Positions 1 through 7,032 are shown, numbered from the stretch's first letter. The stretch: DNA of 10,065 bases from an uncultured Campylobacter sp. (GCF_937890585.1 NZ_CALACG010000016.1:1-10065), one strand, 5' to 3'. The notes: generated by a model not told the origin, from the sequence alone. Program-made: numbers and translations.

Positions 1-501
1 TATACAACAGAGGTGGTTTTAAATTTAGTAATCAAGCATATTTTAAGACAATATAGAAAAAGAGATATTAATTTTTTAGATGATTTTAACAACACAAAGG
101 AAGTCGATAAAAAACTAGAGATAAATAATCTAAATGAAAGAATAAGCATTGAAATTAAGCGCGGGTTGGATTATAGAGATAGCATAGAAAAGCTTAATGA
201 CGATACGACAATGTCTGATTTGCAGGACTTTATAGTGCATGAAATATATAGGGAGATATTATTAAAACATATCAAAGAGATAAACGCTAACATTGGCGAC
301 ATAAAAACGAAAAGCGTTGATGAGCTGCATTATGATTTTTATAACTCTTTAGACCTTAATAAAATATTTGTCGAGCTATATAATGAAATTACAAGCTACT
401 TTGACGTAAAAGATTTTAATGAAGCAAACATAGCTTGGATAATCATTAGTTATTTCTTTGAAATTTGCGATATAGGTGCAAAAAATGATAATGCCGACTA
501 A
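1..501 (+). CDS. ABC-3C system effector, C-terminal domain (5' end outside window)
   Basis: The frame is open from the first base of the window, so this is the 3' end of a longer gene. The GTG at 13 is unlikely to be a true start. The visible 166 or so residues are hydrophilic and helical, with an Arg/Lys/Asp-rich beginning and a more hydrophobic end (AWIIISYFFEIC). They have the look of the C-terminal domains that ABC-three-component effectors use to dock with their partners, perhaps the CTD10 type. The assignment rests mainly on its neighbours: it overlaps the MC6-like gene by 17 bases and is followed by a DUF2326 ATPase, the classic ABC-3C order. In that family the N-terminal part carries the toxic or catalytic domain (nuclease, protease, NTPase or other). 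That part is not visible, so the activity cannot be named. Confidence 0.6.
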   Translation, partial: YTTEVVLNLVIKHILRQYRKRDINFLDDFNNTKEVDKKLEINNLNERISIEIKRGLDYRDSIEKLNDDTTMSDLQDFIVHEIYREILLKHIKEINANIGDIKTKSVDELHYDFYNSLDLNKIFVELYNEITSYFDVKDFNEANIAWIIISYFFEICDIGAKNDNAD

Positions 502-718
502 AATAGTTAAACCGGCTGATTCTGTAATTAGCATATCGGCGTATATACTTAAAATTTTAAAGAATGGTAGTATTAATACAGACGACTTAATTAAAAAACT
601 AAATGAAATATACTATAAAGAGATTAGTATTGAAAAAATGCTTTTGTGTCTAGATTTTTTATTTATAATCGGCAAAATAAGGAGCGATGATGACTTTATT
701 GAGCTTAATTTGCGATAA
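485..718 (+). CDS. ABC-3C middle component, MC6-like
   Basis: This small protein of 77 residues begins MIMPTKIVKPADSVI and continues with two or three helices (SAYILKILKNG, then MLLCLDFLFIIGKI). That layout, with M-x-x-PTK at the start and a LDFLF-IG-I segment near the end, is the one I know from middle component 6 of ABC-three-component systems, a winged-helix-like adaptor between effector and ATPase. A GTG at 476 is also in frame. The ATG at 485 is preferred because AGG at 474-476 sits 8 bases upstream and the family begins with the short M-x-x-P motif. It overlaps the effector gene by 17 bases and the ATPase gene by about 30, so all three are probably translationally coupled. Confidence 0.7.
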   Translation: MIMPTKIVKPADSVISISAYILKILKNGSINTDDLIKKLNEIYYKEISIEKMLLCLDFLFIIGKIRSDDDFIELNLR

Positions 719-2372
719 CCCAAAATTTAAAGCTTTAAAATTTAATAAGGATCTTAATATAGTAGTAGGCAAACAATTAAATCAGGATCAAAAAGACACA
801 ATAAACGGTATAGGCAAAAGCCTATCACTAGAGATGCTTCACTATATGCTAAATGCAGGCATTTCTCAAAAAATGCAAGATTTTTTAAAAGACTATGGAA
901 ATTTTAAGCTTAGTTTTGTTCATGACAATAAAGGTTATGTAGTAGAAAAAAATTTTAAAGAGAATGAATGGATTGTTAACGACAAAAGCTATAATAAAAC
1001 AGGTTATGCAAATGAGCTAAATAAAATTTTTAGCAATACAATCAACTCTGATAAAATTTCTTTTAGACAAGTGTTTAACTGCTTTGCTAGAAGGAGCGGG
1101 CATTATGATACGTTAAGACAACAAAATATAGAACCCAACGACTACGGACAAAGGCTTGTTAACTTGTTTTTATTGGGTGTAGATATAAGGTTACAAGAGG
1201 AAAACCATAAACTAAAGGAGACATTAAATAGTCTAAAAATAGCCAAAAAAGAGCTAGAAAAATATGAGAAACAAGTACCAAAGAAAAATATTAAAGATAT
1301 AGAGGATGAGATACGAAGCACGCAAGAAAATTTAAACCTTTTTGTTGTGGCTAAAAACTATAATGAATTAAAAGAGCGAGCAAACTCTTTGACTGAAGAT
1401 CTAAATAATATTAGAAACGAGATATATAGATTACAAAGAAATGTGGCAATAAAAGAGGCGAATTTACTCACTTCTGAAAATATAAGTATAGACTTAGAAG
1501 AGATAAAAAATATCTATGACGAGGCTAAAGTATTTTTTGAGGATAAAGTGTTAAAAAGACTTAATGAGGCTCAAAACTTTCATAATCAATTAGCAAAAAG
1601 TAGAAAAAATAGAATCTCAGCAGAAATAGATGAAATACGTCAAAGACTAAATGAACTAGAACGCAATAGGGATATAATAGGGGATCAAAGAGACCAGCTT
1701 TTAAAAGACCTAAAAAATAGCGGGGCATTAGAAGAGCGAGATGTATTGAAAGATAGAATATTGACGCTAGAGAAAGAAAAAAAAGATTTAGAAATTTATA
1801 GCGTAACGTTGGAAAATTTTCAAAAAGACAAAGCCAATATCGACTATAAAATAGCAGAGATCAAAAAAGATACAATTAAATATATAGAGGATAACAGGAT
1901 TAAGTTTGATGCTATAGAAAACAAATTTAGAGATATAGTTAAAAAATTTTACAACAACAACGGAGGCTCTCTTAAAATCACAATGACTCAAAATGCAAAA
2001 AATTTGTTTAATATAGATGTGGAAATTCCCAAAGACGGTTCTTTATCTATCGGAAATGTTAAGACCTTTTGCTATGACGTATTACTTTATACATTAAATC
2101 CTCATATCTTAGGTTTTTTAGCACATGATGGCGAACTGTTCTCAGAAATGGACAAAAGACAAAAAGCCACCATCTTTAAAATTATATTAGATAAAGTTAA
2201 GAGCGGCAATTTGCAGTATTTCGTAAATATAGGAGATACTTCATTTAATGAGATATTAAATGATGATACGGGGATACTGAGCGATGAAGATAAAAAATTT
2301 ATAGAGTCAAAAGTAATACTTCAGATTAGTGAAGATCAGAATACTTGGCTATTTGGTCAAAAATTCAATTAG
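690..2372 (+). CDS. ABC-3C ATPase, DUF2326 family (SMC/RecN-like)
   Basis: The 560-residue protein has split ABC ATPase ends around a long coiled coil. Numbering from the ATG at 687, a Walker A region lies at residues 37-45 (DTINGIGKS), in the NGxGKS form used by DUF2326 and SMC-like proteins. Charged heptad-rich helix fills about 165-445. The C-terminal lobe carries the DUF2326 hallmark segment at 476-492 (GFLAHDGELFSEMDKRQ, Walker B/D-loop area) and the LQYFVNIGD strand at 509-517. AAGGAG at 679-684 sits 2 bases before the first ATG (687) and 5 before the second (690), which favours 690. Such proteins are the sensor or power unit of ABC-3C systems and are thought to act on nucleic acid or nucleoprotein. 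The HDG replaces the more usual HDS. What it senses is unknown. Confidence 0.82.
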   Translation: MTLLSLICDNPKFKALKFNKDLNIVVGKQLNQDQKDTINGIGKSLSLEMLHYMLNAGISQKMQDFLKDYGNFKLSFVHDNKGYVVEKNFKENEWIVNDKSYNKTGYANELNKIFSNTINSDKISFRQVFNCFARRSGHYDTLRQQNIEPNDYGQRLVNLFLLGVDIRLQEENHKLKETLNSLKIAKKELEKYEKQVPKKNIKDIEDEIRSTQENLNLFVVAKNYNELKERANSLTEDLNNIRNEIYRLQRNVAIKEANLLTSENISIDLEEIKNIYDEAKVFFEDKVLKRLNEAQNFHNQLAKSRKNRISAEIDEIRQRLNELERNRDIIGDQRDQLLKDLKNSGALEERDVLKDRILTLEKEKKDLEIYSVTLENFQKDKANIDYKIAEIKKDTIKYIEDNRIKFDAIENKFRDIVKKFYNNNGGSLKITMTQNAKNLFNIDVEIPKDGSLSIGNVKTFCYDVLLYTLNPHILGFLAHDGELFSEMDKRQKATIFKIILDKVKSGNLQYFVNIGDTSFNEILNDDTGILSDEDKKFIESKVILQISEDQNTWLFGQKFN

Positions 2373-2385
2373 AGAATTTATTTTA
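2361..2385. terminator. Weak AT-rich hairpin between convergent stop codons
   Basis: AAATTC (2361-2366) and GAATTT (2374-2379) can pair around a 7-base loop, followed by TATTTTAA. It spans the stop codons of the ABC-3C ATPase and of the terminase remnant. The stem contains only one G-C pair, so a terminator function is possible but poorly supported. Confidence 0.2.
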
Positions 2386-2710
2386 ATATCACCGCTCCAC
2401 CGCCTTTTCTTTTTACAACAGCCTCTACCTTGCGGCAAGCTAAGGCTAATGCCCAAAACCTATCTGCGTGACCATACTCGTTTCTTTTAGCATCATACTT
2501 AAAGCTTCTTGTCCCTGCTGTGCGTTTTATGGCGTGAAGATCACTGATTAAAAGTGGATCGTTTGGTATGCTTATCTTTTTATCTTCAAAGAGTTTCTTT
2601 AAATTTATAGCCATTTGTTCCTTTGTGCCGGCTGTAAAATATACTCCATTTACCCTGCTTTTAAATTTAGTATGCATAGTTTCTGTTAAATTTAGACCGA
2701 ATTGATCACG
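2378..2710 (-). pseudogene. Mu gp28-type terminase large subunit, C-terminal remnant
   Basis: The frame encodes the end of a large terminase nuclease domain. It holds LLISDLHAIKR followed by YGHADRFWALALAC, which is the conserved C-terminal signature around the last metal-binding Asp in Mu gp28-like terminases. The homology-like reading continues upstream of the only ATG (2675-2677) as RDQFGLNLTET, resembling the D-x-x-G acidic motif, until about 2710. A stop follows at 2729-2731. There is no ribosome-binding site before that ATG. A full-length protein would be several hundred residues longer and would carry the ATPase domain, which is absent. I therefore call it a 5'-truncated remnant. It runs convergent to the ABC-3C operon with only 5 bases between the stops. 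Confidence 0.75.
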
Positions 2711-2720
2711 CTTGTGAGGG

Positions 2721-2747
2721 TTGAACGATCACTAACTCGACTATAAT
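2721..2747 (+). promoter_or_regulatory. Possible sigma-70 promoter upstream of tail genes
   Basis: A perfect TATAAT lies at 2742-2747, with TTGAAC at 2721-2726. The 15-bp spacer is short, but Campylobacter promoters depend mostly on the -10 box. It points into the truncated tail chaperone gene and may be a fortuitous product of the deletion scar in which it sits. Confidence 0.35.
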
Positions 2748-2814
2748 ATATGGAATAAAAATCAACAAATACACATACTAAAAGTAGATAGCGGATGAAA
2801 ATGGTGGTAGCGAT

Positions 2815-2946
2815 ATGGCAAAGACTATCTATATGATAGCTGCACTTTGTAATAAGACACAAGATGAAGTTGAAAATTTGGAGTTTAAAGAATTTATGTC
2901 TTTACAAAAGGTGTTAAATGATTTTTTAGATGTAAGGGCGGAGTAA
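2815..2946 (+). CDS. Tail assembly chaperone gpE-like, short product, 5'-truncated
   Basis: The 43-residue frame MAKTIYMIAALCNK... ending LNDFLDVRAE resembles the C-terminal half of P2 gpE / Mu gp41 tail assembly chaperones (helical, with an L-x-x-LA-L-x-x-x segment and a final VxxFL). The frame is open upstream for nine more codons (IADENGGSD) to a stop at 2785-2787. That DENGGSD stretch looks like the loop that precedes this helix in intact family members. The N-terminal strand region with its L-x-x-PI motif is missing. I read this as a gene that lost its 5' part, possibly restarting at the ATG 2815 with weak GGTGG at 2803-2807. If made, it would bind the tape measure protein during tail assembly. 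Confidence 0.6.
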   Translation: MAKTIYMIAALCNKTQDEVENLEFKEFMSLQKVLNDFLDVRAE

Positions 2947-3080
2947 ATAACGAAAATATCGCCCTCATAGCTCATGTTTTAGGCTATGGATATAGCGAGA
3001 TAATAAATCTTAGTTTGAGTGATTTTAGTGAGTTTTTAGAAATTTCAGTAAAGATCTTAAAGGCTAAGAGCGAGTTATAA
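2815..3080 (+). CDS. Tail assembly chaperone E+E' product of -1 frameshifting
   Basis: After the TTA codon at 2926-2928 a one-base backward slip continues as RCKGGVNNENIALIAHVL... to the stop at 3078-3080, giving 88 residues in place of 43 from the same start. The second part has no start codon or ribosome-binding site of its own and reads like the E' extension of P2 and the T extension of lambda (IALIAHVLGYGYSEI, then a helix ending KAKSEL). In P2 and lambda both the short and the frameshifted chaperone are needed to load the tape measure, and this gene sits in the equivalent position, upstream of the tape measure gene. The last 17 bases overlap a minus-strand gene. Confidence 0.72.
2906..2965 (+). 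promoter_or_regulatory. Programmed -1 ribosomal frameshift signal
   Basis: The heptamer T TTT TTA occupies 2922-2928 in the correct phase (GAT TTT TTA). Six bases further on, AGGGCG (2935-2940) pairs perfectly with CGCCCT (2960-2965) around a 19-base loop. The zero-frame stop (2944-2946) lies inside that loop. Ten bases upstream, AAAAGG at 2906-2911 could act as an internal Shine-Dalgarno stimulator, as in dnaX. All three classical elements are therefore present with normal spacing. Confidence 0.75.
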
Positions 3081-3231
3081 CTTCTTTGGTTTTACCTAAT
3101 GCTAAACCAGCGGTGCCAATAAGGCTGCCAAGTATCCCTAAGCCAAAAGCTAAGGCAATAAACGTTCCAAAAAAGCCACTTGGTGAAACGAAGAAGAATA
3201 AAACGATAAAAATAGGAATGATTAAAGCCAT
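3064..3231 (-). CDS. Small membrane protein of unknown function, possible moron
   Basis: This is an unrecognised 55-residue protein. It has a hydrophobic N-terminus (ALIIPIFIVLFFFVS, residues 2-16), a PSG turn, a second glycine-rich hydrophobic stretch (about 19-45, with a GxxxGxxxG-like spacing LGILGSLIGTAG) and a short basic tail (KTKEVITRS). Two membrane helices are likely. It is supported as a gene by AAAGGAT about 5 bases before its ATG, by its own TATAAT 22 bases upstream, and by the lack of any plus-strand frame here. It lies opposite to the tail genes, between the chaperone and the tape measure, and overlaps the chaperone's 3' end. A holin-like, superinfection-exclusion or type I toxin role is conceivable, but nothing in the sequence decides. 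Confidence 0.6.
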   Translation of the reverse strand: MALIIPIFIVLFFFVSPSGFFGTFIALAFGLGILGSLIGTAGLALGKTKEVITRS

Positions 3232-3252
3232 TTTAAATCCTTTTTAAAAGGG

Positions 3253-3258
3253 ATTATA
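3253..3258 (-). promoter_or_regulatory. -10 box for the small membrane protein gene
   Basis: Read on the minus strand this is a perfect TATAAT (within GATATAATCC). Transcription would start near 3246 and leave a leader of about 15 bases that contains the AAAGGAT ribosome-binding site. No convincing -35 box is visible. The site overlaps the leader of the tape measure gene on the other strand. Confidence 0.5.
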
Positions 3259-3278
3259 TCGTATTTTAAAGGAAAGAT

Positions 3279-5507
3279 ATGGATAACGCACAAGTTGGTA
3301 TTAGTATTGGTCTAGCAGTAAAAGGGCTAAGTAAAATATCAGAGCTAAAAAAAGGGTTTGATGGTTTAAAAGGTAAGATAGCAGAAGCAAAAAAAGCCAT
3401 AACATCTTTAGACAACACTAGGTTATCAAATCTATCTAGCCAAATAAGAGAGAGCCAAAAAGCACTTTTAGGCGAGCTTACGACAAATTTTAGCAATCTT
3501 ACAAACTCGGTGGCCATAGGAGTGCCAATAAAACTTGCCATTGATGATGAGGCTGCTTTTGCGAATGTAAAAAAGTATGTTGATGATAGCGATGAAAACC
3601 TAGCTAAGCTAAAAAATGAGATGAGAGGGCTAAGCTCACAGCTTGGAGAGAGCTTTAGTAATATAGCTGACATTGCAGCTGGCGGTGGTAAGATAAATTT
3701 AGCCGGTGAGGAGCTAGTAACCTATACAAAGATGCTTGCAACCGGTTCAGTTGCATTTGAAATGAGCTCTGAAGCCTTATCAAAGGCGGCCAATAACATG
3801 AAAGTTGGCTTTAAGATGAACGATATAAAGGAGCTTAATAGCTTTTTTGATAGTGTAAACTTGCTCGACAATAAGGTTACTAATGCAAATGCTTCTGATA
3901 TATTTGAGGCTACTTCGCTAACAGCTGCAAATGCCAGCTTAATAGGTCTAGATAGTAAAAGTGCTAGTGCCATAAGTGCTACAATGCTAAGCACTGGCAA
4001 AGCTAGCTCGGTTGTAGGCACCAGCTTAAATGCTCTTTACTCCACACTCTCAATGGCTGATAAAAAAGGCAAAAAATTTCAAGAAGCACTAGCAAGTATT
4101 GGCATGGATGCAACATATCTAAAAACAGCCCTACAAAAAGATGCCACTGGAGCTATAACTACGTTTTTAGAAGCGATCTCTAGAGCCGATAAAAATAAAC
4201 AAGCAGGACTACTTTATGATCTAGTTGGTGGAAATTTTAACGATGAGATAGCAGGGCTTGTAACAAATATCGATGCCCTTAAAGCAAATATCAAAATGGC
4301 ACACTCGGATGAAGCCACAGGATCTATGCAGCGTGAGCTACAAACGAAGCTAAACACTACAAAAAGTGGTATCGAAAGAGTTACACAAGCATGGAGAAAT
4401 CTAGGGTCAAGCCTTGGAGAAACCTTTTTGCCACTTACAAATTTATTAGCTTCTATCTTAAGTAAGGTAGCTGGAGTGTTAAGCTCGCTAAATGAAAAAT
4501 TTCCAAGACTAAGTGCCATAGTTGTTAGCGCAGTAGCTGGCTTTATGATCTTTAAACCAGTGTTGCTTCTTAGCAAGATAGCACTTTTAGGCGTAGCAGA
4601 TGGATTTTTGGGCGTTATAAGGGTAGTAAAATTTTTAAATCCTATGCTCTTAATAGCAAAACTCAGATGGTCGGCTCATGCTGTGAGTATATCAAGTGCC
4701 ACACTAGCTACCAAAGCCCATGCATTTAGCATTTGGCTAGTTGGCGCAAGGTTAAGAGCAACTCTAGCTATCACTACTGCTTATAGTGCTGCCTCGAAGG
4801 CCTTTGGTGTAGCGTGTGGTGTTATGCGTAGCGGATTAATGGCGGTAACTCTAGCTATAAGAACTATGAAATTTGCTCTTATTAGCACAGGCATTGGTGC
4901 CATAGTAGTAGCTCTTGGCATGGCAGCAGCCTATCTTATAGAAAATTGGGACGAGGTAAAGGCATTTTTTCTTGAAATATGGGAGAGTGTAAAGCCATAT
5001 TGGGAGAGCACGACAAAGTTTTTTAGCGATCTTTGGCAAGGAGTGAGCGATTTTTTAAGCGCTATTTTTGAGCCAGTTATCAAAATATGGGATGAGCTCT
5101 TTGGTGGCTTTTTTGACTGGATAGCTGAGAAATTTGGCTGGATAAATGACATGGTCGGTGAGGCCATTAAGGGGCTAAGTAGTGCTTGGAATAAGACAAA
5201 AGAATTCTTTGGCTTTGGAAGTGATGAGCAAGTAAGTAGTGAGCTAAAACCAAAAGATGATAGTGGTGGCTTTTTTAACTCTATTTTTGGCTCAGATAGT
5301 GATACTCATGCAAAAGAGGCTCCAGCTCTAGTGGCAGCTAGTACAGGTGGCGGTGCTATCAACATTAGCTTTAATGGTGATTTTTTACTTAACTCAGACA
5401 ATGGCAAATTTGACCTAGAGAGCTTTAAGGCTCAAATAGTAAAAGGCGTTAAAGACGCACTAAGACGTGATGAGTTTAACCGTAAAAATACGGATGTAAG
5501 GGGATAA
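3279..5507 (+). CDS. Phage tail tape measure protein, TP901 family (gpT-like)
   Basis: The 742-residue protein sets tail length and sits inside the tail tube. Residues 10-75 are helical and coiled-coil-like (ISELKKGFDGLKGKI...). About 87-345 form the TP901 core domain with its alanine/serine-rich helices (AAGGGKINLAGEEL near 133-146, SAISATMLSTGKASS near 230-245, LYDLVGGNFNDEI near 312-325). Hydrophobic stretches lie near 409-440 and 531-553. A tryptophan-rich region (WDEVKAFF... to NKTKEFFGF) spans roughly 555-650, as in many P2-type tape measures. The end is gly/ser-rich and then charged. AAAGGA precedes the ATG by a few bases. P2 gpT is of similar size. No truncation is seen. It heads a run T-U-X-D with near-zero spacing. 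Confidence 0.92.
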   Translation: MDNAQVGISIGLAVKGLSKISELKKGFDGLKGKIAEAKKAITSLDNTRLSNLSSQIRESQKALLGELTTNFSNLTNSVAIGVPIKLAIDDEAAFANVKKYVDDSDENLAKLKNEMRGLSSQLGESFSNIADIAAGGGKINLAGEELVTYTKMLATGSVAFEMSSEALSKAANNMKVGFKMNDIKELNSFFDSVNLLDNKVTNANASDIFEATSLTAANASLIGLDSKSASAISATMLSTGKASSVVGTSLNALYSTLSMADKKGKKFQEALASIGMDATYLKTALQKDATGAITTFLEAISRADKNKQAGLLYDLVGGNFNDEIAGLVTNIDALKANIKMAHSDEATGSMQRELQTKLNTTKSGIERVTQAWRNLGSSLGETFLPLTNLLASILSKVAGVLSSLNEKFPRLSAIVVSAVAGFMIFKPVLLLSKIALLGVADGFLGVIRVVKFLNPMLLIAKLRWSAHAVSISSATLATKAHAFSIWLVGARLRATLAITTAYSAASKAFGVACGVMRSGLMAVTLAIRTMKFALISTGIGAIVVALGMAAAYLIENWDEVKAFFLEIWESVKPYWESTTKFFSDLWQGVSDFLSAIFEPVIKIWDELFGGFFDWIAEKFGWINDMVGEAIKGLSSAWNKTKEFFGFGSDEQVSSELKPKDDSGGFFNSIFGSDSDTHAKEAPALVAASTGGGAINISFNGDFLLNSDNGKFDLESFKAQIVKGVKDALRRDEFNRKNTDVRG

Positions 5508-5508
5508 T

Positions 5509-5883
5509 ATGGTACTAAATCTTGGTGGGTTTAAATTTAGATGGGAGCAAACTAATAGTATTGATACTCAAACAGACTTTGGTATAAGCGAACAAGAGCG
5601 GATACAAAACTACCCAGCCTTATTTAGTGCAAATTTAGGAAGCAGCACTCTTAATATAGAGGGTCAAACACTGCCATATCACGGTGATAAACAAGGCACA
5701 TTAAAGCCACTTTATGCCTTAGCTGCCTTACGTCAAAGCTTGCCACTTACAAATGGAAATGGTAAGTATTTTGGTCGTTTCGTTATAGTAAAAATCAGTG
5801 AAAAACAAGCGATTTTCACTCCAAATGGAGCATTTTTTACACAAAGTTTTAGTTTGGAGCTAAAAAGGGATTATGATGGATAA
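5509..5883 (+). CDS. U: Phage tail protein gpU (P2 type)
   Basis: The 124-residue protein matches the P2 gpU pattern: an opening strand with FKFRWEQ, a central segment NYPALFSANLGSSTL-x-I-E-G, and the closing FTPNGAFFTQSFSLEL. gpU forms the tail terminator or connector-side ring in P2-type contractile tails. Length is close to the family norm. It starts one base after the tape measure stop, with AAGGGG at 5498-5503 inside the upstream gene serving as ribosome-binding site, and overlaps gpX by 8 bases. This indicates one operon. Confidence 0.9.
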   Translation: MVLNLGGFKFRWEQTNSIDTQTDFGISEQERIQNYPALFSANLGSSTLNIEGQTLPYHGDKQGTLKPLYALAALRQSLPLTNGNGKYFGRFVIVKISEKQAIFTPNGAFFTQSFSLELKRDYDG

Positions 5884-6067
5884 AATTTACATAGCTAAAG
5901 ACGGCGATAGGCTTGATACTATCACCTACAACCACTACGGACATCTAAGGTTTTTTGAGCAAATTCTAACTATAAACCCAAAGCTTAGCACAACACTTCA
6001 CGCAGGCGATAGGGTGTTTTTGCCTGATATAAAAGAAGTAGCGAAAGAGCAGGCAAAACTATGGTGA
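5876..6067 (+). CDS. X: Phage tail protein gpX (P2 type, LysM-like)
   Basis: The 63-residue protein has the gpX/LysM-like layout: IYIAKDGDRLDTITYNHYG, then ILTINPKLS and AGDRVFLPDI. P2 gpX is a small baseplate-associated protein. Two consecutive ATGs occur at 5873 and 5876. The ribosome-binding site AAAGGGA ends at 5870, which gives a more normal 5-base gap for the second. It overlaps gpU at its start and gpD by 7 bases at its end. Confidence 0.9.
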   Translation: MDKIYIAKDGDRLDTITYNHYGHLRFFEQILTINPKLSTTLHAGDRVFLPDIKEVAKEQAKLW

Positions 6068-7032
6068 GAAAACCAGCTTTCAAGCTAGAAGCTAGCGGCA
6101 AAGACATAACAAACATCATCAGACAAAACCTAATAAGTCTAAGTTTTACCGATAAAGAGGGCAATGAAAGTGATGAAATCAGCTTTACCCTATTTGGCAT
6201 ATATGCAAAGCCAGTATTTGGAGATAGCTTAAAACTATGGCTCGGATATGGAGATGATCTTTATCTTTGTGGCTCTTTTAGCGTGCAAACAACTAGCGCA
6301 GACTACAAAGCAAACACAACAGAGGTTAGAGCAACTGCTGTAAATTTTTCAAGCCCTGCAAAAGAGAAAAGACGTGTGAGCTGGGAAAATACAACGCTTT
6401 TTGGTATAGCTAAAAAGATAGCTAGTGCCAATGCACTATCTTTAAAAACAAGCGGTAGCGACCAAAACATAGCTTCTGTTATCCAGGATAATGTAAGTGA
6501 CATAGAGTTTTTATATGATCTATGCGTCAAATTTGGCTTTTTAATGGCTGTTAAAAATGATAACATCATCATAACAGCCAAAGATGCTAAGGGCGATGCT
6601 AGCCAAACCTCAAATACTTCAAAAAACGAGAATTTGCCCACTTTTACACTAAATTTAACTGATCTTTACTCGCTAGAGATCACTGAAGCTAATAGAAACT
6701 CTTATACAGCCGTAATAGTAGAGTGGCAAGACATCGAAGCTGGTAAGGTAAAAAGCATTAAGGTGGGAAGTGGGGAACAAGTATATAAGATGCAGATAGC
6801 TCAGCCAAAGAGTGATAATGAGGCCTTTAAACAAGCAGAAGCTAAACTTAACGAGTTACAACGCGGCGGAATAAATGGTAGATGTAGCTGCGAAGGGAAA
6901 AATATCGTAGCAGGCGGCAAGCTTAAATTTGGTGGAGTTGCTGGGCTAGAAGCAAATGAGTTTAGTATAAAAGAAGTAAGCCATAAGCTTAGCACGAGTG
7001 GGTATGAAATAGACATAGAGTTTGAGGGGTAA
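6061..7032 (+). CDS. D: Phage late control / baseplate hub protein gpD
   Basis: The 323-residue protein belongs to the P2 gpD family, structurally the gp27/VgrG-like tail hub. It begins with a strand-rich domain (PAFKLEASGKDITNIIRQNLISLS...), has the SDEISFTLFG and LKLWLGYGDD segments near residues 40-65, ATAVNFSS with RRVSWENTTLFGIAKKIA near 95-120, VSDIEFLYDLCVKFGF near 145-160, and a C-terminal strand domain with the pattern GGKLKFGGVAGL. The length is typical, and the start overlaps the gpX stop (ATGGTGA). It is the last phage gene before the right-end repeats. Despite its historical name it is structural, and the sequence gives no sign of a regulatory role. Confidence 0.9.
   Translation: MVRKPAFKLEASGKDITNIIRQNLISLSFTDKEGNESDEISFTLFGIYAKPVFGDSLKLWLGYGDDLYLCGSFSVQTTSADYKANTTEVRATAVNFSSPAKEKRRVSWENTTLFGIAKKIASANALSLKTSGSDQNIASVIQDNVSDIEFLYDLCVKFGFLMAVKNDNIIITAKDAKGDASQTSNTSKNENLPTFTLNLTDLYSLEITEANRNSYTAVIVEWQDIEAGKVKSIKVGSGEQVYKMQIAQPKSDNEAFKQAEAKLNELQRGGINGRCSCEGKNIVAGGKLKFGGVAGLEANEFSIKEVSHKLSTSGYEIDIEFEG

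Noticed and set aside
2704..2732. GATCAC direct repeat (2704-2709 and 2727-2732) as a deletion or att repeat
   Set aside because: Six bases are too short to be meaningful without the intact parental sequence for comparison.
2733..2798. Short plus-strand frame (LDYNIWNKNQQIHILKVDSG) read as the C-terminus of a tail tube protein
   Set aside because: It has no start codon and no clear match to the tail tube ending I know; it may be scar DNA or frameshifted chaperone N-terminus, but neither can be shown.
3236..3255. Near-palindrome AATCCTTTTT/AAAAGGGATT between two divergent genes as an operator
   Set aside because: The symmetry is imperfect and largely made of A/T runs, and the site is already explained by a ribosome-binding site and a -10 region.
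3266..5167. Several minus-strand open frames of 60-135 codons inside the tape measure gene
   Set aside because: They mirror the alanine/serine-rich codons of the tape measure gene, have no ribosome-binding sites and no recognisable domains; they are shadows.
6303..7016. Minus-strand open frames inside gpD
   Set aside because: They are low-complexity hydrophobic translations opposite a well-supported structural gene.
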